From contig OZ219905.1 of the NCBI GenBank assembly GCA_964291635.2, forward strand, positions 868,001 to 932,000: 64,000 nucleotides of DNA, read 5' to 3'. The translations under genes were made by a program, and so were the position numbers. Origin of the DNA: JAPPHA01 sp964291635 (lineage in GTDB: Bacteria > Pseudomonadota > Alphaproteobacteria > Rhodobacterales > Rhodobacteraceae). Numbering within the stretch: position 1 is the stretch's first letter; every line of letters starts with the position of its first letter. A model generated the notes under the pieces. It was not told where the DNA came from. It did not search any database and was given only the letters and a program-made list of their open reading frames with translations. Positions 9,343 through 18,063 of this stretch are shown in pieces.

Positions 9343-10998
9343 ATGGCAGAGCCGACCCCGCTTGTCCGAATCAGGGACCTGAAGATCGAAGGCAAATCGG
9401 ACGAAACCTGGATCCAGATCGTCAATGGCGTCGATCTTGACCTCACGGCAGGTGAAGTGCTGGGTTTGATCGGGGAGTCCGGAGCCGGCAAGTCCACGAT
9501 CGGGCTCGCCGCGATGGGGTTTACCCGCGACGGCTGCAGGATATCCGGCGGAAGTGTCGAATTTGACGGTATTGACCTGGTCAATGCCGACGCCGCAACC
9601 AAGCGATCGCTGCTCGGGCGCAGAATCGCCTATGTGGCGCAGTCGGCGGCAGCGAGTTTCAACCCGGCACACCGGATCATCGACCAGCATACGGAGGCAC
9701 CGGTCCAGCACAGGGTCTTCTCGTCAGCGCAATCCCAGTCCGATGCGATCGAGCTTTACGAACGCCTGCGATTGCCCAATCCGGCGGAAATCGGATTCCG
9801 GTATCCTCACCAGGTCTCGGGCGGCCAGTTGCAGCGCGCGATGACGGCGATGGCAATGTCCTGCCGTCCGGACCTGATCATTTTCGACGAGCCAACCACC
9901 GCTCTCGACGTGACGACCCAGATCGAAGTCCTCGCCGCGATCAGGGATATCGTGGATCAGTTCGACACCGCGGCGATTTACATTACCCATGATCTTGCCG
10001 TCGTGGCCCAGATGGCTGACCGGATCAAGGTCCTGCTGAAAGGGGACGAAGTCGAAGAAGCGACGACGCGCGTCATGCTCGACAACCCCAAGGATGACTA
10101 CACCAAGTCGCTGTGGGCAGTCCGGAGCTTTCGGCGTGACCAGAAGCCTCCTGCCGCCAGGGACGAGGTCCCCGTCGTCGCCGTCAGAAAAGTCTCTGCA
10201 TCCTACGGCACGGTTCCGGTCCTGCATGATGTCAGCTTCGAGATCCACGCCGGACGGACGGTCGCCGTCGTCGGTGAATCCGGATCGGGCAAATCGACGG
10301 CGGCGCGATGCATCACCGGCCTGCTTCCGCCGATCAATGGGACGATCGAGTTCGAAGGCAAAGCGCTGCCCAGCGATTATCGCAAGCGCAGCAAGGATCA
10401 GCTTCGCCAGGCGCAAATGATCTACCAGATGGCGGACACCGCACTGAATCCCCGAAAACGGATATCGGAAATCATCGGCCGGCCGGTGGAATTCTACCTT
10501 GGTCTGAAGGGTGCCGAAAAACGCAAACGGGTCGAACAGCTGCTTGAACAGATCGAAATGGAACCTGACCTTTACGTTGACCGTTTGCCCTCCGAATTGT
10601 CCGGCGGCCAGAAACAGCGTATTGGAATCGCGCGGGCCCTGGCGGCAGAGCCAAGATTCATCATCTGCGACGAAGTCACGTCGGCCCTCGACCAGCTGGT
10701 CGCGGAAGGAATTCTCAAGCTTCTCGCGGGCCTGCAGGACAGCCTGAATCTCGCCTACATGTTCATCACGCATGATCTTGCAACCGTCCGTGCGATTGCC
10801 GATTCTGTCGTGGTCATGAAGGACGGAAACGTGGTCGAGGCCGGACCCAAGGAGGAGATGTTCACGCCTCCCCATCACCCCTACACGGACTTGCTGCTCA
10901 GTTCGGTTCCCGAGATGAATCCGGACTGGCTTACAGGTCTTCTCAAGGCCCGTGGCGTCGAAAACATCGGCGACGCCGCTGCGGCGCGAATATCTTGA
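9343..10998 (+). CDS. Fused double ATPase of an oligopeptide-type ABC transporter (DppD-DppF in one chain)
   Basis: A 551-residue cytoplasmic ATPase with two complete nucleotide-binding domains. Domain 1: Walker A GESGAGKST (residues ~45-53), signature VSGGQLQRA, Walker B LIIFDEPTTALD. Domain 2: Walker A GESGSGKST (~residues 310-318), signature LSGGQKQRIGIARAL, Walker B FIICDEVTSALD. The arrangement resembles GsiA/YejF-type fused ATPases. Start ATG at 9343 has AAGGAA upstream and lies 4 bases after the previous stop. It energises the two permeases encoded just before it. Confidence 0.93.
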   Translation: MAEPTPLVRIRDLKIEGKSDETWIQIVNGVDLDLTAGEVLGLIGESGAGKSTIGLAAMGFTRDGCRISGGSVEFDGIDLVNADAATKRSLLGRRIAYVAQSAAASFNPAHRIIDQHTEAPVQHRVFSSAQSQSDAIELYERLRLPNPAEIGFRYPHQVSGGQLQRAMTAMAMSCRPDLIIFDEPTTALDVTTQIEVLAAIRDIVDQFDTAAIYITHDLAVVAQMADRIKVLLKGDEVEEATTRVMLDNPKDDYTKSLWAVRSFRRDQKPPAARDEVPVVAVRKVSASYGTVPVLHDVSFEIHAGRTVAVVGESGSGKSTAARCITGLLPPINGTIEFEGKALPSDYRKRSKDQLRQAQMIYQMADTALNPRKRISEIIGRPVEFYLGLKGAEKRKRVEQLLEQIEMEPDLYVDRLPSELSGGQKQRIGIARALAAEPRFIICDEVTSALDQLVAEGILKLLAGLQDSLNLAYMFITHDLATVRAIADSVVVMKDGNVVEAGPKEEMFTPPHHPYTDLLLSSVPEMNPDWLTGLLKARGVENIGDAAAARIS

Positions 10999-11091
10999 TA
11001 ATTCGACCATAAATTCGTATTGATCAGATGTGGTCCTGTGGCGGTACTCGTCGCGCCAGGAACATGAGATGAACCAGAACTGGAGATCGAC

Positions 11092-12648
11092 ATGATGACA
11101 CACCTGAACCGCCGCAGCGTTCTGAAAACGGGTGCGGCAACAGTAGCCGCCACGGCGCTGACGCCCCTGTCGACGGGAGCCATGGCAAGCCCGTCTCGCG
11201 GAGGCGACCTGCGTATGGGAATTGCCGGCGCGAACACGTCTGACAATTGGGACGGTCGAACGCATTCGGACAGCTTCATGATCGTTCATGGGCATGGTTG
11301 CGTGTTCGACACTCTGACGGAAGTGACAGCCAGCGGCGAACTCGTCGGTGAACTGGCGGAGAGCTGGGAATCGACGCCTGATGCAAAAGTCTGGACGTTC
11401 AACCTTCGACAGGGCGTGACGTTCCACAACGGGAAACCTTTCGGTGCCGATGATGTGCTCGCGTCTCTGCAGATGCATACGGCCGAAGGTGCAAAATCGG
11501 CCGCCAGACCGATTGTTTCACCGATCGTCGAGATGAAAAAGCTGACGGATCACCAGATTCAACTGACGCTCCAGTCGGGTAATGCCGACTTCCCGTATCT
11601 CATGTCCGACTATCATATCCTGATGTATCCGGCAGGAATGATCGAGGAAGCGATTGCCAACGGTATCGGAACCGGCCTGTATCGCGTCGAGAATTTCGAT
11701 CCCGGCGTGCGCTTTGTTGGTGTCAGGGTTGACAGCCATTACAAGGACGGAACTGGGGGATGGTTCGACAGCATCGAATCCATCGCCATCAACGATGCAT
11801 CGGCACGGATGAATGCGCTGTCGACCGGACAGGTCGATGTCGTTAACCGCGTGGATTTCAAGATCGAGCCGTTGCTGAGAGCCAATCCGAACATCGAGAT
11901 CTTCGAAGTCACCGGCAACCAGCACTTCACCTTCCCGATGCTGACCAATGTCGCTCCTTTCGACGATGTCAACGTTCGCAAGGCGATCAAGTATGCCGTC
12001 AACCGCCAGGAAATGGTCGACAAGATCCTGCTCGGACACGGCAAGGCAGGCAATGATCACCCGATCGGGCCCGCAAACCAGTACTATCATGCCGAGCTCG
12101 AACAACTTGAGTACGATCCGGACAAGTCAAAATTCTATCTCAAGGAAGCCGGGATGGATTCGCTGTCGATCGACTTGTCTGCGTCTGACGCCGCCTTTGT
12201 CGGTGCCGTTGATTCCGCACAACTCTACCAGGCGTCTGCACAGGCTGCAGGGATCAACATCAATGTCATCCAGGAAGCGGCTGATGGTTACTGGTCAAAT
12301 GTCTGGCTGAAAAAACCATGGTGCGCCTGTTACTGGAGTGGCCGTGCCACCGAGGACTGGATGTTCTCGACGGCCTATGAAATCGGGGTTCCGTGGAATG
12401 ACAACCACTGGCACAACGAACGGTTCCAGATGTTGCTCTTCGAGGGACGCACCGAGCTCGATTCCGACAGGCGCCGTGAAATCTACCATGAAATGCAGGC
12501 ATTGATGTCTGCCGAAGGTGGCACGATCGTTCCGATGTACGCGAATTTCGTGGACGCCAACTCGACTCGGGTCACTCATGGTCCCGACCTCGGAAACCTG
12601 TGGCAACTCGACGGGTCACGCATTTGCGAACGTTGGTGGATGGCCTGA
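11092..12648 (+). CDS. Periplasmic peptide-type substrate-binding protein with Tat signal
   Basis: A 518-residue solute-binding protein of family 5 (DppA/OppA type) for the transporter encoded directly upstream. The N-terminus has a twin-arginine signal, LNRRSVLKTGAATVAATAL, with probable cleavage after GAMA-S, so it is exported folded. Family marks: ELAESWESTPDAKVWTFNLR, QGVTFHNGKPFGADDVLASL and FDDVNVRKAIKYAVNRQEMV. Cargo cannot be read from sequence. The gene is separated from the ATPase gene by 93 bases and followed by a strong terminator, closing the operon. Confidence 0.92.
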   Translation: MMTHLNRRSVLKTGAATVAATALTPLSTGAMASPSRGGDLRMGIAGANTSDNWDGRTHSDSFMIVHGHGCVFDTLTEVTASGELVGELAESWESTPDAKVWTFNLRQGVTFHNGKPFGADDVLASLQMHTAEGAKSAARPIVSPIVEMKKLTDHQIQLTLQSGNADFPYLMSDYHILMYPAGMIEEAIANGIGTGLYRVENFDPGVRFVGVRVDSHYKDGTGGWFDSIESIAINDASARMNALSTGQVDVVNRVDFKIEPLLRANPNIEIFEVTGNQHFTFPMLTNVAPFDDVNVRKAIKYAVNRQEMVDKILLGHGKAGNDHPIGPANQYYHAELEQLEYDPDKSKFYLKEAGMDSLSIDLSASDAAFVGAVDSAQLYQASAQAAGININVIQEAADGYWSNVWLKKPWCACYWSGRATEDWMFSTAYEIGVPWNDNHWHNERFQMLLFEGRTELDSDRRREIYHEMQALMSAEGGTIVPMYANFVDANSTRVTHGPDLGNLWQLDGSRICERWWMA

Positions 12649-12672
12649 CTTTTCCTCCTTCAAATCGCACGG

Positions 12673-12703
12673 AAACGCCCCGCAATGCGGGGCGTTTCTT
12701 TTT
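12673..12703 (+). terminator. Rho-independent terminator of the peptide-type ABC transporter operon
   Basis: A perfect 11-bp stem (AAACGCCCCGC / GCGGGGCGTTT) with a 3-base loop, followed by CTTTTT. It starts 24 bases after the stop of the substrate-binding protein gene. Confidence 0.92.
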
Positions 12704-13181
12704 CCGTCGGGCGGTATCAGACCTGCCCCAATTCGACCCTTAATGATCTCACAAGAGCAAGACCGGCAAAGTCATCAAGCGCACCGCGGTATCACGCCAT
12801 CGCAGAGATGGGTGTATCGTCGCATGCATCGCGAGAAAACAGGTGGACAGCGATCGCAATTTGGTAACAGGTGACGACAGCAGGATGTTCGCGCGGCTGG
12901 CAAAGATATGTCATCAACCCGTACGAGGAATGACTGACGATTCGGTTTGACATTCGAGCCCCGTCGGAATCGGCGGCAATCCGGAAAAACTTCCGTCTTC
13001 CGAGACAAACCAATCGAAAATCCAGCGCCATGCGCTTCGCAAAGCCCATGGAAGCACCCGCACCTGATACGATCAGCTACTGCCGTGTACGCCTTGAGTG
13101 ATCACACCCATGGCGACCAGCATCGATACCGGCCGAGAACCGTTTTCGAACCCGTCTTGCTACTACAGGACGCTGGTCAGA
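12704..13181. other. Stretch without a recognisable gene
   Basis: About 480 bases between the terminator and the HigA-like gene. Short open frames on both strands resemble nothing known. No promoter or repeat could be supported. Confidence 0.45.
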
Positions 13182-13406
13182 TCAGGGGGTCCGTGTCGGC
13201 AGTTGCCGGATCACACTGCCCGACTCCTTTTCGGCGTTGATGAGGTCGAAATGCGCTTGCAGGTTGAGCCAGAATTCCGGCTCGATACCGAACCAATGTC
13301 CGAATCGAAGCGCCGAGTCTCCAGTGATCGAACGCTTGCCATTGATAATCTGGCTTATCCGGTTCGCGGGCACATCGATCTGTCGTGCGAACTCTGTCGG
13401 TGTCAC
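13182..13406 (-). CDS. HigA-type antitoxin (XRE family), orphan, 5' end unresolved
   Basis: The predicted 74 residues contain a Cro/CI-type helix-turn-helix (EFARQIDVPANRISQIINGK) followed by the HigA-family tail ITGDSALRFGHWFGIEPEFW and LNLQAHFDL. HigA antitoxins neutralise a HigB RNase and repress their own operon. A GTG at 13406 is the only usable start seen. The frame stays open upstream to about 13493 and reads protein-like (WVKEELAEVG), as if the true N-terminus were longer, but it has no standard start codon there. The gene may therefore be 5'-damaged. No higB is recognisable on either side; upstream lies an IS1634-family element. Confidence 0.65.
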   Translation of the reverse strand: MTPTEFARQIDVPANRISQIINGKRSITGDSALRFGHWFGIEPEFWLNLQAHFDLINAEKESGSVIRQLPTRTP

Positions 13407-13547
13407 TCCGACTTCCGCCAGTTCTTCCTTAACCCATGTTTGACTTTTTCTGGCGAGATTCTGCCGATTTCGGGGTAATTTTGACCTCCCGTGTCAGACA
13501 ACGCTCTGTTTTTTACCTGATATTGTATTCATGGCGTCCGGTCGTGG

Positions 13548-15521
13548 TGACATAACCGAACAAAAAGGGGATTCCAGCACTCACCACAACATGATAAACA
13601 CACGCCATGTTCATCAGGCGCGCCAAAACACGCACCACAGAGGACGGAACCCAGTACTTCTCATACCGCCTCGTCCGCAACGAACGACAGGGCGACAAGG
13701 TCAGGCAGAGGACCCTCCTCAACCTCGGAAGCAATTTCCCGGTGGAGAAGAGGCACTGGCGCCTGTTGTGCGGGCGGATCACCCAGCTCATTGGGCGCCA
13801 GGAGACACTTCTGCCGCTCCCCTGGCCGGATGAGGTCGAGGTGGAAGCACAGCGCATCGCCGCCCGGCTGGTCAGCCGTTCGCCCCCGGTCGCAGGCGCC
13901 GGGCCCGGACCCAAAATGGAAACGGTGGACGTGGCGTCCCTGGAGATGGTGCGCCCACGTTCCGCCGGTGTCGAACACGTGGGGCTGTGGGCGATGGAAC
14001 AACTGGGCATCGGGGACCTTCTTGTGGACCTGGGTTTCAACCGCCGGTCGCGGGCCGTGGCCATGGGATCGATCATCGGCCGCATGGCGGTGCCGGGCTC
14101 GGAGCGTGCGACCTGGCGCTGGCTCTGCGAGCGCAGTGCGCTCGGCGAACTGCTCGATGTCGATTTCGAGACCATGAGCAGGATGCGCCTGTACCGGGCC
14201 TCGGATGCCCTGCTGTCGCGGCGCCGGGAGATCGAGACCCACGTATTCGAGCGGGTGACGGATTTGTTCTCGCTGGGTCACACGGTGACGCTGGTTGATC
14301 TCACCAACACGTTTTTCGAGGGCGTGGCTGACAAGCAGCCCAAGGCCCAGCGTGGCCACTCGAAGGAGAAGCGCAGCGACTGTCCGTTACTGACCCTGGG
14401 CCTGGTTCTCGACGGCAGCGGTTTCGTGCAACGCTCGGACGTGTTCCCCGGCAACGTCAAGGAGAGCAGCACGCTGGAGGAGATGCTGGCCCGGCTTTCG
14501 GCACCCCGGGATGCGCTGGTGGTGATGGACGCCGGCGTCGCCACCGAGGACAACGTCACCTGGCTCCGCGACAATGGCTACCGCTATCTCGTGGTCAGCC
14601 GCGAACGGGTCCGCCACTTCGACCCCGACCTGGCGACGGCGATCGAGACCCGCACCCGCGGGAAGGTCCACATCCAGGCCGTCACCGACGAGGCGGCTTC
14701 CGAGCTCCGCCTGTTCTGTTGCTCCGAGGCCCGGGCCGAGAAGGAGCTGGGCATCACCGAGCGCTTCATGACGCGCTTCGAGAATGAGTTGCAGAAGCTG
14801 CACGACGGGTTGTCACGACCGCGGACCCGCAAGCAGGTCGCCTATGTCTGGCAGCGGATCGGACGCATCCGGCAGAAGAGCCGTGGCGCTGGCCAGCACT
14901 ACAGTATCGACGTCGTCACCGATCCGGAGAATTCCGAAAAGGCGGTCGGGCTCACCTGGACGCGGACACCGCGTAGCGGCACCATGCTCACCCACCCCGG
15001 CGTCTACTGCCTGCGCACCAACCAGCTGGACTGGGATGCGGAGACCCTGTGGCGGACCTATTCCATGCTGACGGATGTGGAATCGGTGTTCCGGTCGCTC
15101 AAGTCCGAACTGGGTCTGCGTCCCGTGTATCACCGCAAGCAGGTCCGGTCCGACGGCCACCTGTTCATCAGCGTCCTGGCCTACCAGCTGGTCCAGGTCA
15201 TTCGCAGTCGTCTTCGGGCCCATGGCGAGACGGCGAGCTGGAGTACGCTGCGGGACATTCTTTCGGGCCAGATCCGGGTCACTGCCTGTTTCCGTCGTGC
15301 CGACGGCCGGGTCATTCACATCCGCAAGGCGACCCGGGCGGAGCCTCGGCAACGGGAGATCTACAGGGCACTCGGTCTTGACCCCGAGCCCGGGAAGACG
15401 CGGAGGATGGTTGCATGACGGGTCGGTGACACCATGTCCGGGCACGGATTTGTAGTGCCATAACCGCCGTTTCAGTCGGCATAAGCCACTGAAAAACAAC
15501 CATCTTTTTTTGCGTATGTCA
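13548..15521 (+). mobile_element. IS1634-family insertion sequence (ends approximate)
   Basis: The element is defined by its intact transposase gene. Ends are uncertain. TGACATA at 13548 and its complement TATGTCA ending at 15521 could be the outer inverted repeat; TAACCGAA (13553) and TTCGGTTA (15525) are a competing pair. Neither gives a convincing target duplication. The size of about 2.0 kb suits the family. Confidence 0.55.
13607..15418 (+). CDS. IS1634-family DDE transposase
   Basis: A 603-residue transposase, full length for IS1634 elements. The N-terminus (MFIRRAKTRTTEDGTQYFSY, then RLVRNERQGDKVRQRTLLNL) is the usual family beginning. The catalytic core shows VTLVDLTNTFFEG (first Asp), DALVVMDAGVATEDN (second Asp), the insertion domain with YLVVSRER, and a late YSMLTDVESVFRSLKSELGL containing the catalytic Glu. 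The reading frame is intact, so the element may still be mobile. It lies beside the orphan HigA-like gene. Confidence 0.9.
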   Translation: MFIRRAKTRTTEDGTQYFSYRLVRNERQGDKVRQRTLLNLGSNFPVEKRHWRLLCGRITQLIGRQETLLPLPWPDEVEVEAQRIAARLVSRSPPVAGAGPGPKMETVDVASLEMVRPRSAGVEHVGLWAMEQLGIGDLLVDLGFNRRSRAVAMGSIIGRMAVPGSERATWRWLCERSALGELLDVDFETMSRMRLYRASDALLSRRREIETHVFERVTDLFSLGHTVTLVDLTNTFFEGVADKQPKAQRGHSKEKRSDCPLLTLGLVLDGSGFVQRSDVFPGNVKESSTLEEMLARLSAPRDALVVMDAGVATEDNVTWLRDNGYRYLVVSRERVRHFDPDLATAIETRTRGKVHIQAVTDEAASELRLFCCSEARAEKELGITERFMTRFENELQKLHDGLSRPRTRKQVAYVWQRIGRIRQKSRGAGQHYSIDVVTDPENSEKAVGLTWTRTPRSGTMLTHPGVYCLRTNQLDWDAETLWRTYSMLTDVESVFRSLKSELGLRPVYHRKQVRSDGHLFISVLAYQLVQVIRSRLRAHGETASWSTLRDILSGQIRVTACFRRADGRVIHIRKATRAEPRQREIYRALGLDPEPGKTRRMVA

Positions 15522-16031
15522 AACTTCGGTTAGGACCCGGCAGTAAGCTCCGTATCGTATCGGATTTGCGGCCGTCCGCCCATGGCACGGCGTGGCCAAT
15601 GTCACTTCGCTTCGCGACAGCGTGCCTACCGCTATTTCGCATGACAAAGCCGAAGTCCGCATCCCGGGACTGTTTGATCAAGAATTCAGCCAGCAAGAAT
15701 TGGGCTCGGCTGGCCGACATTTTCTACCAAGCATGCACAGTCCGTAAACTCAGCTGTGACGTCGGCCGCCGCAAGCCGCAACCGTTCGGAGCCGCGTGTG
15801 CAACAGCAAACACCAAGGCGGTTCGAAAAAAACCTTGCAATCGGCAATAAACGGCAAGACCATCCGTTCTGCCGCAACGTGACGCCGTTGCGCTGATTTG
15901 TATGTCTTCGATGAGCATCGCGAGAAGGACAAGTGGACCGCAGGCGCAGTTAAATGACCGGTGCCATTGGCAGGATCATCACCCGACCGGTGAAGGGAAA
16001 ATCAAATCGTACTGAGAGAGCGTGACCGGCC
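15522..16031. other. Stretch without a recognisable gene
   Basis: About 500 bases between the IS element and the exported nucleosidase-like gene. Open frames of up to 94 codons exist on both strands but match nothing recognisable. The final bases should hold the promoter for the following gene; no consensus could be defended. Confidence 0.45.
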
Positions 16032-16988
16032 ATGCCACACCTAACATTCGCATCAATCGCGATTCGGACCCTGGTCGCAAGCCTGACCGCGGCCCTCCTG
16101 TCGTCGGCGACCACGCTTTTGCCGTCGCAAGCACACGGCCGGGCGGACGAAACACCGCGTGTCGCCGTGGTTTCAGCCTTCGCTCCCGAGATGGCAATCC
16201 TGAGGCAGGAACTCACGGATGCATCGGAGCACTCGCTGAACGGCGTCATCTTCGCGACCGGCACACTGGAGGGGCAGCAGGTCATACTCTTCCTCAGCGG
16301 GATCAGCGTCGTCAATGCCGCGATGACCGTGCAGCTTGCACTCGATCACTTCCGCGTCGAGCGTATCGTGTTTTCGGGCATTGCGGGAGGTGTGGACCCC
16401 GAATTGAATATCGGCGACGTGGTTATCGCCGAACGCTGGGGGCAGTACCTCGAAATGCTTTTCGCCCGTGAGGTCGACGACCGATGGGCGACGGTGCCAT
16501 TTTTCGAGTACCCATACGCGAATTTCGGCATGATGTTCCCGCGTTCCGTCACGGTACTCCGTTCAGGTGCTGGTGAGCCGGAGACCAGGTTCTGGTTCCC
16601 GACGGACGAGGCCATGCTGGCCGCGGCACGCCGTGCAGTGGCGGATGTCACGCTTTCACACTGCATCACGGAAGACCGCTGCCTGGACGAAGTTCCCAGG
16701 ATCGTCGTGGGCGGCTCCGGAGTCTCGGGCTCCGCCTTTGTCGACAACGCTGCCTTCCGCGCATGGGCTTTCGAGACATTCAACGCGCGCGTGCTGGACA
16801 TGGAAAGCGCTGCCGTTGCCCATGTCGCCTATGCCAATGACGTGCCTTTCATCGCCATCCGCAGCCTCGCGGACCTCGCCGGCGGTGGCGGAAGTGCGAA
16901 CCAGATGGAGGTTTTTCTGAACCTCGCCGCGTTCAATGCAACCGAGGTGGTCAAGGCGTTTCTGCGAGGAATGCCGGGCAAGTCCTGA
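16032..16988 (+). CDS. Exported nucleoside phosphorylase/MTA-SAH nucleosidase-superfamily protein
   Basis: A 318-residue protein. Residues ~1-38 form a signal peptide (hydrophobic TLVASLTAALLSSATTLLP, then SQAHG), so it is periplasmic, unlike the cytoplasmic enzyme Pfs. The mature part has the PNP/UDP-phosphorylase fold: VAVVSAFAPEMAILRQEL at the start, FSGIAGGVDPELNIGDVVIA in the middle and the ribose/purine motif VLDMESAAVAHVAYANDVPF and IAIRSLADLAGGG near the end. Family members cleave methylthioadenosine or S-adenosylhomocysteine, or phosphorolyse nucleosides. Exported members are less well characterised; substrate unknown. Confidence 0.85.
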   Translation: MPHLTFASIAIRTLVASLTAALLSSATTLLPSQAHGRADETPRVAVVSAFAPEMAILRQELTDASEHSLNGVIFATGTLEGQQVILFLSGISVVNAAMTVQLALDHFRVERIVFSGIAGGVDPELNIGDVVIAERWGQYLEMLFAREVDDRWATVPFFEYPYANFGMMFPRSVTVLRSGAGEPETRFWFPTDEAMLAAARRAVADVTLSHCITEDRCLDEVPRIVVGGSGVSGSAFVDNAAFRAWAFETFNARVLDMESAAVAHVAYANDVPFIAIRSLADLAGGGGSANQMEVFLNLAAFNATEVVKAFLRGMPGKS

Positions 16989-17053
16989 TCTGATTGCAGG
17001 TCTCGCAATGGTTCAGGAGAACTTGAGGGTAGACTGAAGGAGTCCAAGTCAAA

Positions 17054-17986
17054 TTGAGCAGCAACAACGAAACAAACTCGCCCCCCTCCTCGTGCGGCTG
17101 GGGGATCGACAATGATTATGGCCCTTTGCGCGATGTGCTCCTGGGGCGGCCCGAATTCTACCGCTGGGTGGACGCCGGGCCAATCACCCGCCGTACCCTG
17201 GAGAACCAGGCGAAGACCGGGGTCCGCTTCAACCTGCAGACCGCCATGGCCCAGCACGCCGAGATGGTCCGCATTTACGAGGCTGCTGGCGTTTCCTGCC
17301 ATTACCTGGCGTCCGACGAAGTGCTGCATCGGAACTTTTTCGCGCGGGATTCCAGCGCCATGACCCCCTGGGGCGCGCTGATCTGCCACATGCAGTTGAA
17401 ATGCCGCCGTGCGGACTACGTCACGGCGATCCGGTTCTACCAGGAAAACCGGGTTCCGATCTGGAAATACGCGACTGCTGGCCATTTTGAAGGTGGAGAT
17501 CTCGTCATCCTGGAACCGGGCACGGTCCTGATCGGTTACTGTGGCGAACGTTCAGAGGAAGCCGGGGCAGAACAGGTCGCGGCCTGGGTGCGCGAAAAAG
17601 GCTGGGAGGCCATGGTAGCCCCGATTTCCCGCGAGTTCGTGCATATGGACGGGCTGGTGGTGCCGCTGGCGCCAAAGCTGTTGGTGGCCTGTTTGGACGC
17701 TCTCGAATCCTGGCTTGTTGACTGGTTGCGAGCGAAGGAGTTCGAATTCATCGATGTGGGTTATGCGGAAGCGAAGGACCTTGGCGTCAACCTCGTGGCA
17801 TTGGGCAACGACCGGGTGCTGTCCATGAAGGGCAGCACGAATTTGAACGCGAAGATGCGTGCGATGGGATTCGAAGTCCACGATCCTGACATGTCCATGT
17901 TTACGCTCGGCGGCGGTGGCGTGCATTGCCTTTGCCAGGCCTTGCGGCGAGACTCTGTGACACCGAAAAACACGGATTCCGGATGA
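17054..17986 (+). CDS. Arginine deiminase/dimethylargininase-superfamily enzyme
   Basis: A 310-residue cytoplasmic enzyme of the guanidino-group-modifying superfamily (amidinotransferase, arginine deiminase, DDAH). Visible marks: DYGPLRDVLLGRPEFYRW near the N-terminus, FFARDSSAM (substrate-binding Asp), the GHFEGGDLV motif, the catalytic-His region FVHMDGLV, and a C-terminal GGGGVHCLCQAL with the nucleophilic Cys at residue 292 or 294. Start is TTG at 17054 with AAGGAG upstream at somewhat long spacing. It may hydrolyse arginine, a methylarginine or another guanidino compound. It follows the exported nucleosidase-like gene by 65 bases. Confidence 0.85.
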   Translation: MSSNNETNSPPSSCGWGIDNDYGPLRDVLLGRPEFYRWVDAGPITRRTLENQAKTGVRFNLQTAMAQHAEMVRIYEAAGVSCHYLASDEVLHRNFFARDSSAMTPWGALICHMQLKCRRADYVTAIRFYQENRVPIWKYATAGHFEGGDLVILEPGTVLIGYCGERSEEAGAEQVAAWVREKGWEAMVAPISREFVHMDGLVVPLAPKLLVACLDALESWLVDWLRAKEFEFIDVGYAEAKDLGVNLVALGNDRVLSMKGSTNLNAKMRAMGFEVHDPDMSMFTLGGGGVHCLCQALRRDSVTPKNTDSG

Positions 17987-18063
17987 CGGAGGCGGTATCG
18001 GGGCAATCGCTCTTTGCCTTTTGGGGTGTTTGAAGCCGACGTAGCCTGCGAATTCACCAATTT

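Noticed and set aside
9724..11478. 584-codon frame antisense to the fused ABC ATPase
   Set aside because: Antisense shadow of a clearly coding gene.
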